From Ophiobolus disseminans (lineage: Eukaryota; Ascomycota; Dothideomycetes; Pleosporales; Phaeosphaeriaceae), in contig MU006223.1 of the NCBI GenBank assembly GCA_010093685.1, forward strand, positions 764,228-828,227: DNA of 64,000 bases, written 5' to 3'. Of this stretch, positions 54,443 to 64,000 are shown one piece after another; positions within the stretch are counted from its first letter, which is position 1; each line of letters starts with the position of its first letter. A program made the position numbers and the translations under genes. Below the pieces are notes generated by a model that ran no database searches, was not told the origin of the DNA, and saw only the letters and a program-made list of their open reading frames with translations.

Positions 54443-56648
54443 ATGGCAAGTCTCAAGCTCCTAGGCCTTCTTGCCGCAGCCACTCTCTTCCACACCACAC
54501 ACGCCATCAATGCTTGCCCTGTAGCCGACACGCTATTCACCGGCACTGGTGGCATAAGATATCGCATTTGTCCAGACACCGACCTTATCGGCGAATCAAC
54601 TTTAGTGACGGCAAATGTGGCATCCGTGACAGCATGCGCGCAGTTGTGTGACCAGGCCATGAACTGCTTCAAAGCAGTTTACGACACACAAACCCGTGAC
54701 TGCCATTTCAAGGGCTTTGGGAATATGAATTGGCAACCCAACGCTCGTTTTGACGTAGTTCAAGCGGAACAGGTGAACATTGCACGTTGCCCTTACGCTG
54801 AGACAACATATACGAATGGAGGCGTAAGTAGTATTTGTCGTTTCTTGGGATGTCTCAAACACTAATATCCACAACCAGAGAAACTTCAAGATATGCCGAG
54901 ACACCGACATTCGGGGCGACAACGTGCAAAATATTGGCAATGTGGCAACTCTCAACGACTGTGCGCAGCGTTGTTCAACTATCGCTGGTTGTACTCAAGC
55001 GGTGTACGACTCCACAGCTCAAGTTTGCTACATCAAAGCCGACGCGAGGACCAACACGTTGATCTGGTCGACCGACAAACGCTTTGATGTCATCCGTCAA
55101 GACATTGCGGCGAACCCTGCGGCTAACGGTGCTTGGTCTGACATGATTCGGCTACCTGTCATTCCAGTGGCGGCCTACGTGGTCCCAGAGTACCCATCGG
55201 CTCAGAGATTGCTGGTCTTCTCTAGTTGGGGTTCAGATTCTTTCGGTGGCGAAGGCGGGCGAACACAATTTGCCGACTACAACTTCAACTCGTAGGTTGT
55301 GTATACTGTGTGACGATGGTGCCAAGCTAATTTCATGCACAGTGGCGCTGTCTCGTCCCGAACAGTGAGCAACACACAACACGACATGTTTTGTCCTGCT
55401 ATGAGCAGTCTCCAGGACGGTCGTCTCCTTATTCAAGGTGGCTCAGATGCAGCAAAGACCTCGTTTTATGATCCAAGGACCAACGCCTTCACGAGTGGAC
55501 CCAATATGAAGATGGCTCGAGGATATCAAGTCTCCGTTACGCTCTCAAACAACAACATCTTCACCATTGGCGGTGCCTATTCCGGCCCCCGCCAGGGCAA
55601 GGATGGCGAGCTATACAACACTGCCTCCAACACATGGACTGCACTACCGGGAGCAAGGGTAGCGCCGTTACTGACTACAGATGCTGAAGGCATCTGGCGT
55701 GAAGATAACCATGCCTGGTTGTTCGCATGGAAGAATGGCTCAGTCTTCCAGGCGGGTCCAAGCAAAGCCATGAATTGGTATGGAACTGCTGGCACCGGAT
55801 CTCAGACTGCTGCCGGAACAAGAGACCCAACTGACGACGCTATGTGCGGTGTCTTTGCAATGTACGAGCCTGGCAAGATTCTGAGCGCAGGTGGATCGCC
55901 CGATTACACCAACTCAGATGCCAATGCCCGCGCCCACATTACGACTATCAACACTCCTAACACCAACGCGGTAGTGGAGCGCGTCCCCGATATGGCTTAT
56001 CCACGAGGCTTCGCTAACGCCGTCGTTCTTCCTGATGGCCAGGTACTGGTGACAGGTGGTCAGCGCCGCTCTATGGTGTTCACAGACACTGCTGGCATTC
56101 TATACGCCGAACTCTTCAACCCAGCTACCAAGACTTGGAAGACACTTGCTCCTGAAGCAGTACCTCGCAATTATCACGCAGTCAGCATCCTGCTCGCCGA
56201 TGGCCGTGTCTTCAGTGGTGGCGGTGGCCTGTGCTATATTGCGCAAGTCGGCGCGAGCTCGGTCAACTGCAACAAACTGGTCGATCACGCCGATGGCCAA
56301 ATTTTCTCGCCGCCCTATCTCTTCAACACTGATGGGTCGGCGGCTGCGCGGCCCACAATCTCATCGATCGGTGCAACGAGCGTCAAGGTCGGCGGTCGTC
56401 TCACGATCACCATGGGCGCATCTGCTACCAATCTCAAGTTCGTCCTCGTGAGGATTGGTAGCGTTACCCACTCGGTGAACAGCGACCAGCGTCGCATTCC
56501 CTTGACCAGCGTTACTGGCAGTGGAACGTCGTATACTGCTACCCTTCCGAACGATAGCGGCGTGCTCATCCCTGGAGCGTACTACTTGTTCGTCCTTTCA
56601 GCTTCTGGTGTGCCTAGTATGGCACGAACAGTTCAAGTTACCTTGTAA
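54443..56648 (+). CDS. AA5 copper-radical oxidase (galactose-oxidase-like) with two PAN domains
   Basis: Three exons (54443-54823, 54879-55291, 55343-56648) join in phase to 699 residues. A signal peptide (MASLKLLGLLAAATLFHTTHA) is followed by two Cys-rich PAN/apple-like repeats (about 25-115 and 117-215; note NCFKAVYDTQTRDCHFKGF and GCTQAVYDSTAQVCYIKAD). The kelch catalytic domain keeps all copper and radical ligands: Cys282 (DMFCPAMSS), Tyr326 (ARGYQ), Tyr542-His543 (PRNYHAVS) and His641 (VTHSVNSDQRR). The stacking Trp290 of galactose oxidase is Tyr344 here (IGGAYSGP); the Cys-to-Tyr spacings (44 and 18) match galactose oxidase. A Tyr at that position and PAN rather than CBM32 suggest a non-galactose alcohol or aryl-alcohol oxidase (inference from family knowledge). 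Secreted; makes H2O2. Confidence 0.9.
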
Positions 56649-56845
56649 AAGCGGGACTACACAGGATCGAGGAAGAAACCATCACTGCTTTGTCACGACT
56701 TCCACGCTTTCTTTCCTTGTACATACATCGGCGATCCTTTTCCATTCTTGTACATACATGGCCCTCTTCTCCTTATTCACTTTGATCCTACTATATCTAT
56801 GTTAATCAGACCAATATACTATCCCTATCACTCTGAACAGCGATG

Positions 56846-58498
56846 TCAAGTTGTGGCCTCGGAAGCGTCTAGCTTCATGACCACGCGCACACCCTTGCTC
56901 TGCCTGCTTGGCGCGGGAATGAAGTAGTCCTGCAGAAAAGCAACGTCACGCTCGTACTCCGTATCCTGTAGCTGCACCTTTGATCCCAAACGCCTGAATA
57001 AATAACCCAGCGTCAAATACAGCTCAGCATACGCTAACCGCATTCCCACGCACTGTCTGCTTCCGCGCCCAAAGTTGTTCAAATGTGCTCGGAGATGCTG
57101 TCGATCTGCGGGAGCAAGATTAAGCCACCGTTCTGGCTTGAACTTTTCAGGTTCAGGGAAGACCTCTGGATTGCGATGCAGCGTGTATGCTGAGTACCCG
57201 ACGGGCGTGCCTGGCGGTATGATCCAATCACGATATTGTAGTGTGTCTTTCGGATGTGAGCGCGAGAGGCGGTGCATCGAGCCATACGACAAGCGCAACC
57301 CTTCGTCCAGAACCGCATTGAGGTAGGGTAGCGACTCAAAGACTTGCTGGCTAGGTGAAGACGCCGGGTCCGGCATCGCGACCCCTAGTTCGTCGCTCAA
57401 CTTCTTGTGAATTTCATGGTTCGACAAGACGAAGTAAGTGGTCAACGAGAGCATGTGTGCTGACGTCAAAGTTCCAGCGCCGACGAGCGACGTTGCTTCA
57501 GCTTTCATACGCATCTCGGTCTTCTCTGATGGCGGGAGTAAGGGTTCATTCAGGATCTCATGGAAGATCGTGATGTGCGACGTCTTGTCCTTATCGTCAC
57601 CGCTCATGACTGCGCGGACTTGCGCAAGGTACTCGGCCTCTTGCATGCGGATCAACCATACTGCATCGTCGGTGCGCTTGACCCACCAGTCTGGGAGCTT
57701 GTTGAGCATGGGCAACAGCCAAGGAAGCTGCTTGATGCTGCACACCGTGAGCGTTTGACAGCAGGAAGTGACCGGATTAGAATGGGACCCACATTGGAGT
57801 GAACGTGCAGTGTATCTGCATCCATTCGTAATAATGCGGTGCGAAATTCTCCTTCTCCAAACACTTGCGACTGAACGAGAAACAGTATTCGGTTATTACG
57901 TCCTGCGTCAACGCACTATATGCGTGCACAAGATTGATCGTCCTTCCTTCCTTCAATCCAGCTTCGATCTTCGTGATCATCGAGCTTACGAGATCTTTCA
58001 ACAGCGGCTCAAGCTTCCGAATATACGCAGGCGACAAGAACTTTGCAAAAGCAGCGCGTCGCATCTTGTGAAGATTGTGCCCGATCGTTCCAAAGGTCAT
58101 CTCAGTGTTACCAAACATACCAGCACTCCACCAGAACTTGTCGACTTCCTTGCCAATCGATGGGTAGAGTTTCGACAAAAAGTCTAGGTCCGTGTCGTTG
58201 ATATGGAGTTCGTAAGGGTTGATGCGAACAATTGGCCCTGTGGAATAGTTAGTTTGGTGATTGCTACGCAGAGCTGCGACAACCCACCGTATATTTGATG
58301 CATCTTCTCGATCTGAAAAACGTATGCGCCACCTTTGACGACGTCGTAGTAGAATTCATACCAGAAGCTTAGGGCCGCGAGCCTTGGACCGGGAAATTTG
58401 GCGACTGGCGAGAAATACAGTCTCCAGATTGCGCCGTACAGCGTGTACGACAAGAGTGCGACAGCAGCATAAACAGGCAGACTCGCGATGATATCCAT
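56846..58498 (-). CDS. Cytochrome P450 monooxygenase (trichodiene-oxygenase-like group)
   Basis: Three exons (58288-58498, 57793-58237, 56846-57737) join in phase to 515 residues. An N-terminal anchor MDIIASLPVYAAVALLSYTL precedes FPGPRLAALSFWYEFYYDVVKGG, typical of fungal class II P450s. The I-helix reads LVGAGTLTSAH, ExxR is EGLR (364-367), the PERW motif is KFKPERWL and the heme loop is FGRGSRQCVGMRLA with Cys448. The protein is ER-bound and uses a reductase partner. The AGTLTS I-helix lacks the acidic residue of the usual A-G-x-D/E-T-T, a feature seen in this fungal group (family knowledge). It is convergent with the oxidase gene, 197 bp apart. Substrate unknown. Confidence 0.9.
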
Positions 58499-59090
58499 TG
58501 TTTAACAACTTTGAGGCAGGAGAGATATATGACCAGAGTTTTTCCATGTCGTATAACACCTCTTTATGCTTCCCAGTAGCGTGTCTCTTTAGGCAAGCTA
58601 GTTTGAGTACTGCAGGCACGCATTGCGATTACCAAGTGCACTACATAAGCCCTACTGCGGGCGAGGCAAGATACTAAGTACTTTATGTTGCGAGGAGGCT
58701 TCCCCCTTAGGTATGGTCTGAAGATGAAAATGCGGGTTTATGCAGGGCGTGGGGCGTGGGGCGAAGAAACTGCGCTGCCCACCCGAAGCCCCGCGAAAGC
58801 GGCCACCTGCCTGGGACGCCTGAGCAGCCTTCCTGGCTCACCGTCCCGAGGTCTTCTTAACGGTACATTTTCCAAGTAATTCTCCAGGTTCGCTTCGTAC
58901 GTTGCACACACTTTCAATGGTCATTCACCACGACCTCGGGAGGCAATGTCGCCTGTAAAAAATAATCAATTGTACATCAAAAGGTCTGAGAAAATAACCA
59001 GCTCACTCAAGATCAAACAAATCAACCCACTGTGCCCCCCTAGACCTAGTTACAGTTCCATGTACCCAAAACAAGCAGCCCTATGACATA
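58499..59090. other. Intergenic region, about 0.6 kb
   Basis: P450 promoter and 3' flank of the next gene. Contains a short GGGCGTGGGGCGTGGGGCG repeat near 58748-58770. Nothing else seen. Confidence 0.5.
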
Positions 59091-60523
59091 CTACTTTGTG
59101 ACATGACGGCGAACAAACTTGCTCGCCTTCCTACCCCATCCATCATCCGAGCCGGCAGGGTTCTTTTTGGCATTGCTAGCAGTCTCTACCCTCCGTTTGT
59201 TGGCAACCACTTGTTTTTGTTCAACCAGGCGGCGCATTTCCCTAAGAAGTGCACTTATTGTTTTTTCTCGGCTATTTAAGATCATTTTATTAGATGTGGC
59301 GTATACATGGTCTATTTTGGGGTTATGTATGATGGCGGTATGCCTTTTGGGATCTGATTCCTTTAATTTGATAACCACTTCTAGGATTCCGGACGGCCAG
59401 AGAATCTTAGCAAGTCCTGTGAAGATTCAGCACGACAATTGGTTTTGCGATAAACATACTCACCTTCGATCTCCGATTTCAGTTCCCTGTCCGTTTCCCA
59501 TGTGCTCCTCTTCAGTTCGTCTACGAAGGTGATCAGGCCTAAAGCCTTTCCAGTGTCAGACGCACGGCCTTCTGGTACTTTCAGCTGCTCCACATTATTG
59601 CTTCTTGATTTGTTCATTTCTGAGTTGACATTGGTTGCGATATTATCTGCTTTTGGTGGTGAAAATGGGGGTTTATAGTACTGTTCAGCCTCTTGCTCAG
59701 TCACATCAGCGACATATGTTGCTTCGCTATCACAAGTATCGGAACTAGCAGTTCGGGACTGAGGCGATCTCTCTTGTGTGATCGGGTTGCACACATGGCT
59801 TTTTCCAGGTTGCCTCTTCTTCTGCTGTCTCTCGATGACATCATTTTCATGTGCTTCAAAATCGAGAGGTTCGCTAACATGACTTGCTTCTACATGGGAA
59901 TCTATCCTTTCTTTTGCGATGTTGGATGGTGCCTCTGTAAAGGTGACCTTCTTCTCTTTGATTGAAGCGCTCGGAGTTTTCACTGCTCTATTTGTGCTCT
60001 CCTGTGTGTCATCAATATTTATTTCGTATACCTTAGGGTCTAGAAATTTATCTGATATCTTGGCTGCTGGCTCTACGATCAAAGCGGCGTTCTCAGGTAT
60101 TGGTTTGGGTACTAGTTTCTCTTCTGAGGTGTTCGTGATCTCCTGTGTCTCTTCGATGTCACTTTCATTGACCCCAGAGTGTGGAGTTTCGTGGCCTTCC
60201 TTAGCTGCCGGCTCAATTATCAAAGCAACTTTGTCAATCATAGTCGTAGGAACTGGTATCTCTTCTGGTCCACTCGTGCCCTCTTTCTTATTGTCGCTAT
60301 CAACTTTTTTCACTTCAGCGTCAAGAGTTTCGTTTGCCTCACTCGGTGGCAGGATTGTAGTTGAAGAGACCTTCTCATTTGTGATTGTGGAATTTTGTGA
60401 CACTGTGGTTGAAGTAGTGCTATCGCTAGTTGTTGTATCAACTGGTGACACTGGGATTGAAGGGGTGCTATCGTTCATTATCGGAGAGCGAGTATCAGCC
60501 GTCTTCGGAGTATTATCTGACAT
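59091..60523 (-). CDS. Long disordered protein ending in an AKILW module, copy D
   Basis: Two exons (59464-60523, 59091-59416) join in phase to 461 residues; the 47-nt intron has a GTGAGT donor and CACAG acceptor. Residues 1-330 are Ser/Thr/Glu/Pro-rich and disordered and include two diverged units with a 47-residue period (VALIIEPAAK and AALIVEPAAK, each followed by a D-x-x-E-T/S-Q-E stretch). Exon 2 holds the module LAKILWPSGIL (355-365), then EVVIKLKESDPKRHTA and the helix REKTISALLREMRRLVEQK, ending in a basic tail (RRVETASNAKKN, ASKFVRRHVTK). The module matches copies A-C at 38.9-40.8 kb in order and spacing. No signal or membrane segment. Function unknown; possibly nuclear from the basic tail. 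Confidence 0.65.
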
Positions 60524-61340
60524 GATTGTGGGATTTACACGTGTTGAGATTGGGTATTGCTAGTCCGTTTTTGCTGCCACTAAATAAATGATTATCGGGA
60601 GACGATGCTTCTGTCTAGACTGTACAACCGGGTCTATATATAGGCGTACTCGAGCTTAGTCAGAACCTGGAAGTCAGTCCTTTGAGTAGTTGAGAATCAT
60701 CACTGACCACAAGAGTGCATATCTATATTACATGATGAGCACGTTATACTCATAGAAGCTTGACCGCCCACGACGCCTTTGAGGAGAATGTCCAAGAACT
60801 AGATGCAATGCTCCAAATCGTTGCAAATTTCTGTGCACTCCACACGTTGGGGCCGTAAGTACCTAGGTATCGCCGGGCTCCAGCCGCACTTCATGCAACA
60901 CTTCCGGGCATTGCTGATTCGGCTGCGCGCCATCAGCTCGTCAGCCCTGACTCTTGTGGCGTACCTCCGTAAGACGCATATTAGCTGACTCTGCAAGCGG
61001 TGCAACATCGTATGTGTCGCATGTGGAGCGTTGACGCAACAACAAGGCTAGCGCATCGGAACTAGTCAGTCATTAGCGTGGGGCACGTCCCCTGTGGTGC
61101 TTCCACCGCTTCCGAATTCATCGTCATCTCTCTTTTCGGCCCCAAAATAGACACGAAAGATCTACACCGATACGGGCCTACCCGCACGCCATCTGTAGAG
61201 GGCGTGCATGTTTGTGCGATGACATGCAATGCTAAAGGTCAGCCATGGGTCCGTTCTTCATCTTGTTCTCGTGGCGACTGGTGCACCTCAAATTTTGTAA
61301 TTTCTTCTCTATTTACACAAGTCACTGAAAGAATCGAATA
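60524..61340. other. Divergent promoter, about 0.8 kb, with TACCTAGGTA palindrome
   Basis: Lies between the copy-D gene and the secreted GMC gene. Holds the third exact TACCTAGGTA palindrome at 60860-60869. No supported coding frame. Confidence 0.5.
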
Positions 61341-63049
61341 ATGTCACTGACATGGAAATCACTGATATTAATCGCCTGTTTAAGTCACAGAGTTTCCGCT
61401 GTGTGTAGCGGGGATCCGTGGGATGTGATCATCGTCGGTATGTCCAACTTCTTACAATCAAATGCAATGATTAACTCTTCACAGGGTCTGGGCCAGCGGG
61501 AATCATCGTAGCTGATCGTATGAGCGAGGCTGGCAAGAAAACGCTGCTGCTCGAACAAGGTGGCCCGTCGTACTACACCACAGGTGGCCGTGCACGCCCA
61601 AATTGGGTGGACAACACAGAACTTAGTCGCGTCGACGTTCCCGGCCTCTACAAGTCCATCTTCTCGAACTCGGAAGGAAATCTCACATGTCCGCCAGACA
61701 TCGTCAACTCATTTCAAGGGTGCACGGTGGGCGGGAGCACCGCGATCAACGCAGGTCTTTTCTTCCAACCTCCGGCAAGCGATTGGGATCGATACTTTCC
61801 CGATGGTTGGAAGAATTCAGATATGCAAAGCGCAATCAAGAAACTTGGAGCAAAGCAACCCAGCACAGATAACCCGTCTTACGACGGAAAGAGATATTTG
61901 CAAAGTGGGTATGTTGTAGCCAGGCAGTGGCTAGTTGAGGGTGCAGGGTACAAAGAAGTGGCTCTAAATGACGGACCTGAGAATCATTGTAAGAGTAAGG
62001 TATTTGGTCACCCGGTCTACAACTATGAGGGTGGGCAAAGGAGCGGTCCCGTGAAGACTTATTTGCAGTCCGCCCTCCAACGAGAGAACTTCTCGTTAAA
62101 GACTGGCGCGCGCGTCCTTCGTGTATCTCGAGATAGCGAAACTGCGACCGGCGTCGAAGTACAAAGTAGCGGATCCAACAACGCGACGTTGGAGCACTGC
62201 ATCAAGGAAGGTGGTCGAGTCATACTCTCCGCCGGTGCCATCCTAAGCCCTCAGCTTCTGATGTGGTCTGGCATCGGTGACTCAGAGATCCTCACCAACA
62301 TTTCAGCACAGGGCTTGGTAAAGGTACCATCCCCAGATTGGATCAACAACACCGCCGTGGGTGACAAAGTCTTCGACAACCCGAACACCTTCATCGAGCT
62401 CTTCTCCGAAGCCATTTCTTCTTATGACTACAAGTTCTCCGACCCCGTTGCCGCGGATCGTGACTTGTACCTCCAATTGCGTTCTGGGCCGTATTCATTC
62501 GCATCCCAGACCAGTGCATTTTGGGACTTCATCCAGCAGGGAGATGATGTAGTCGGGTGTCAAGGAACGATCGACTCCAGCGGCTACATGGACTACATGA
62601 AGAACGGAACGATTACCTTGAATGTATATGGAACATCCGGGTTACGCTCCACCGGACGTGTTGGCCTTGACGATAAAGGCATCGCGCTTCCGTCAGCCAA
62701 TTTCTACGCCGATAAGCGTGACGCTCAAGCCGTGGCGACCTTTATCCACAACATATTCGCAGCTCTCCCATCCACCTTGACGCCACTCAACATCGCGAAG
62801 AATTCGACCTTGGAGCAGCTTACGACGTGGCTGAGCACTTGGAGTCCGTATACTATGGGAAACGTACAACACTGGAGCAGCAGCTGCAGGATCGGATCGT
62901 GTGTCGATGTAGACGCAAAGGTGGTGGGGATGAAGAACCTCTTCGTGGTCGATGCGTCGATCAGCGCGCCTTTGACGACAAACCCGGCTATGGGAACGAT
63001 GATCATTGCGGAGAGGGCTGTGGAGAGGATACTAGCTTTGAAATCATAA
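61341..63049 (+). CDS. Secreted GMC oxidoreductase, cellobiose-dehydrogenase-flavodomain-like
   Basis: Two exons (61341-61437, 61485-63049) join in phase to 553 residues. The signal peptide is MSLTWKSLILIACLSHRVSA. The FAD-binding loop GSGPAG (33-38) spans the splice join after DPWDVIIV. Further GMC marks are the GCTVGGSTAINAGLFF segment, GGRVILSAGAILSPQLLMWSGIG (signature 2), and the C-terminal catalytic pair His495 in NVQHWSSSC and Asn532 in APLTTNPAMGTMI. The HWSSSC block and overall length resemble the flavodomain of cellobiose dehydrogenases (AA3_1) without the heme domain (family knowledge). Extracellular; it probably oxidises a saccharide or alcohol and reduces O2, quinones or a copper enzyme. 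Lies 4.7 kb from the AA5 oxidase. Confidence 0.87.
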
Positions 63050-63401
63050 GCGTGGCATCTACTGGTGCTCATACTAAGAATTCGGCGGGGCGAAAACATG
63101 CCTTGGTAGGCCTTGCCGTCGACACTTTTTGGCACGCTTTAATTGTACTGAGCGAGTATTTGAATACCGTCATAACATCATAGGTTGCTCTTCTGACGTT
63201 CCTAGAACCATTTTACCAACAATCCAGCGCCCTGCAGACTATTTCAGTATTTTCTTGAGACCATAATCCTCCTCTACATGAACGGTTTCTTCGTTGACAA
63301 TTCGGTCCTCTCCAGCACCACCAAGAAGTTGTTTCGGGATTTAAAAGTGATGCGCGTATCAGCTTTGTGGTACGACGCTCTGCTTCAAGCGTCGTTCCAC
63401 T
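63050..63401. other. Intergenic region between convergent genes, about 350 bp
   Basis: 3' flanks of the GMC gene and of the SDR gene. Nothing seen. Confidence 0.6.
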
Positions 63402-64000
63402 TCAGTAAGACGGGAAGAGATTGACAGCCATGCGATCCTTCAATAGATCGCCCTTGATGATGTCCTCTTTTCTTCCGCTCAATGTTTCCATATCCCAGGC
63501 AGCAGTGACATAGCGTCCGCCAAGCCATTCCCTTCGTTCGGCGCTGAGCCATACAAGCGTATCACCCGCAAGTTCTGGCGTATCTATGAGATAACTGTGG
63601 TATGCTTCAGGCATATTCGTGGCTAGCTCCGTCTTAACTCCACCGGGATGCACTGCAATCGCTATTATATCGTCCTTCCCTTTTCCGTTGTCTTGATTGA
63701 TGTACTCTGTGAAGCGCATGATGGCAAGTTTCGTTGAACCATACGCAGAGCTATTTGGCGACAACCAAACCGCTCCAATGGACGTGAGGTTGATAATTAT
63801 TTTGAGTGAGGATTTGAAGAGAAGAGGCAAGAATGAGCGGGTCACGAGATAAACACCCTTGACATTGACTTCCCAGTGTCGCCACCAGTCGTCCGGGTCC
63901 GATTCGAGGATCCCTTCGAAAGCAGAGAGATATCCGGCGTTGTTGATGAGGATATCTAGCCGCCCATCGAAAGATTCGGACAGCTCTTTAGCGACAGCTT
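63402..64000 (-). CDS. Short-chain dehydrogenase/reductase, C-terminal part (runs off right edge)
   Basis: The minus-strand frame is open from the window edge to the stop at 63402, about 199 codons. It contains LDILINNAGYLSAFEGIL (the NNAG motif), EVNVKGVYLVTRSFLPLL, the active-site Ser in INLTSIGA and the catalytic Tyr-x-x-x-Lys in SSAYGSTKLAIMRF, followed by VHPGGVKTEL. These are the marks of a classical SDR. The N-terminal TGxxxGxG cofactor loop lies outside the window. The C-terminal extension (RREWLGGRYVTAAWDMETLSGRK) is usual for fungal SDRs that act on ketones or aldehydes. Substrate unknown. Confidence 0.88.
   Translation of the reverse strand, partial: AVAKELSESFDGRLDILINNAGYLSAFEGILESDPDDWWRHWEVNVKGVYLVTRSFLPLLFKSSLKIIINLTSIGAVWLSPNSSAYGSTKLAIMRFTEYINQDNGKGKDDIIAIAVHPGGVKTELATNMPEAYHSYLIDTPELAGDTLVWLSAERREWLGGRYVTAAWDMETLSGRKEDIIKGDLLKDRMAVNLFPSY

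Overview
The window looks like nuclear DNA of a filamentous ascomycete (Pezizomycotina, probably Dothideomycetes; the class is inference). The evidence is many short introns of about 45-65 nt with GTRNGT donors, CTAAC/CTGAC branch sites and YAG acceptors, pyrimidine-rich leaders, fungal gene families (SAGA subunit Spt20, GCD1-type eIF2B gamma, a fungal RGS protein, a Pex22-like protein, AA5 and AA3 oxidases) and 0.3-2.6 kb intergenic gaps. I saw no tRNA, rRNA, CRISPR array or intact transposon. Most coding models below were assembled by hand from exons whose reading phases close exactly.

Layout. 1-1128: a sulfotransferase-like P-loop gene cut by the left edge. 3.3-7.3 kb: a large low-complexity protein and a small membrane protein. 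7.5-17.8 kb: a mainly minus-strand metabolic block with a quinate/sugar-type MFS permease, an Ldh2-family dehydrogenase, a second MFS transporter, a Gal80-like Gfo/Idh oxidoreductase and an SRPBCC protein; a hidden three-exon plus-strand gene (14,684-15,178) lies inside it. 18.7-27.4 kb: a small heat-shock protein with a Gly/His/Pro-rich insert, a 2.6 kb gene-poor gap, a membrane RGS protein and a bestrophin-type anion channel. 28.5-31.1 kb: a run of small Cys-rich ORFs beside a (GTA)n microsatellite. 31.2-38.3 kb: a D-2-hydroxyacid dehydrogenase, an amino-acid/choline-type permease and Spt20. 38.9-40.8 kb: three small genes sharing a short AKILW-type module; a fourth copy ends the disordered protein at 59.1-60.5 kb. 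41.1-50.2 kb: a compact block (Pex22-like protein, eIF2B gamma, CCCH finger, small C2H2 protein, two small membrane-protein genes). 51.6-54.4 kb: mostly gene-poor. 54.4-64 kb: an oxidative-enzyme region with an AA5 copper-radical oxidase carrying PAN domains, a P450, the fourth AKILW-module gene, a secreted GMC (CDH-like) oxidoreductase and an SDR cut by the right edge.

How the genes may work together (inference). The 7.5-17.8 kb block combines uptake, two oxidoreductases and an efflux-type carrier, which suggests use of a hydroxy acid or sugar acid. The right end pairs a secreted H2O2-forming oxidase with a secreted flavin oxidoreductase, as expected for plant-polymer or aromatic-alcohol oxidation. 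The least explained content is the AKILW-module family and the Cys-rich ORF run; both look like lineage-specific expansions.
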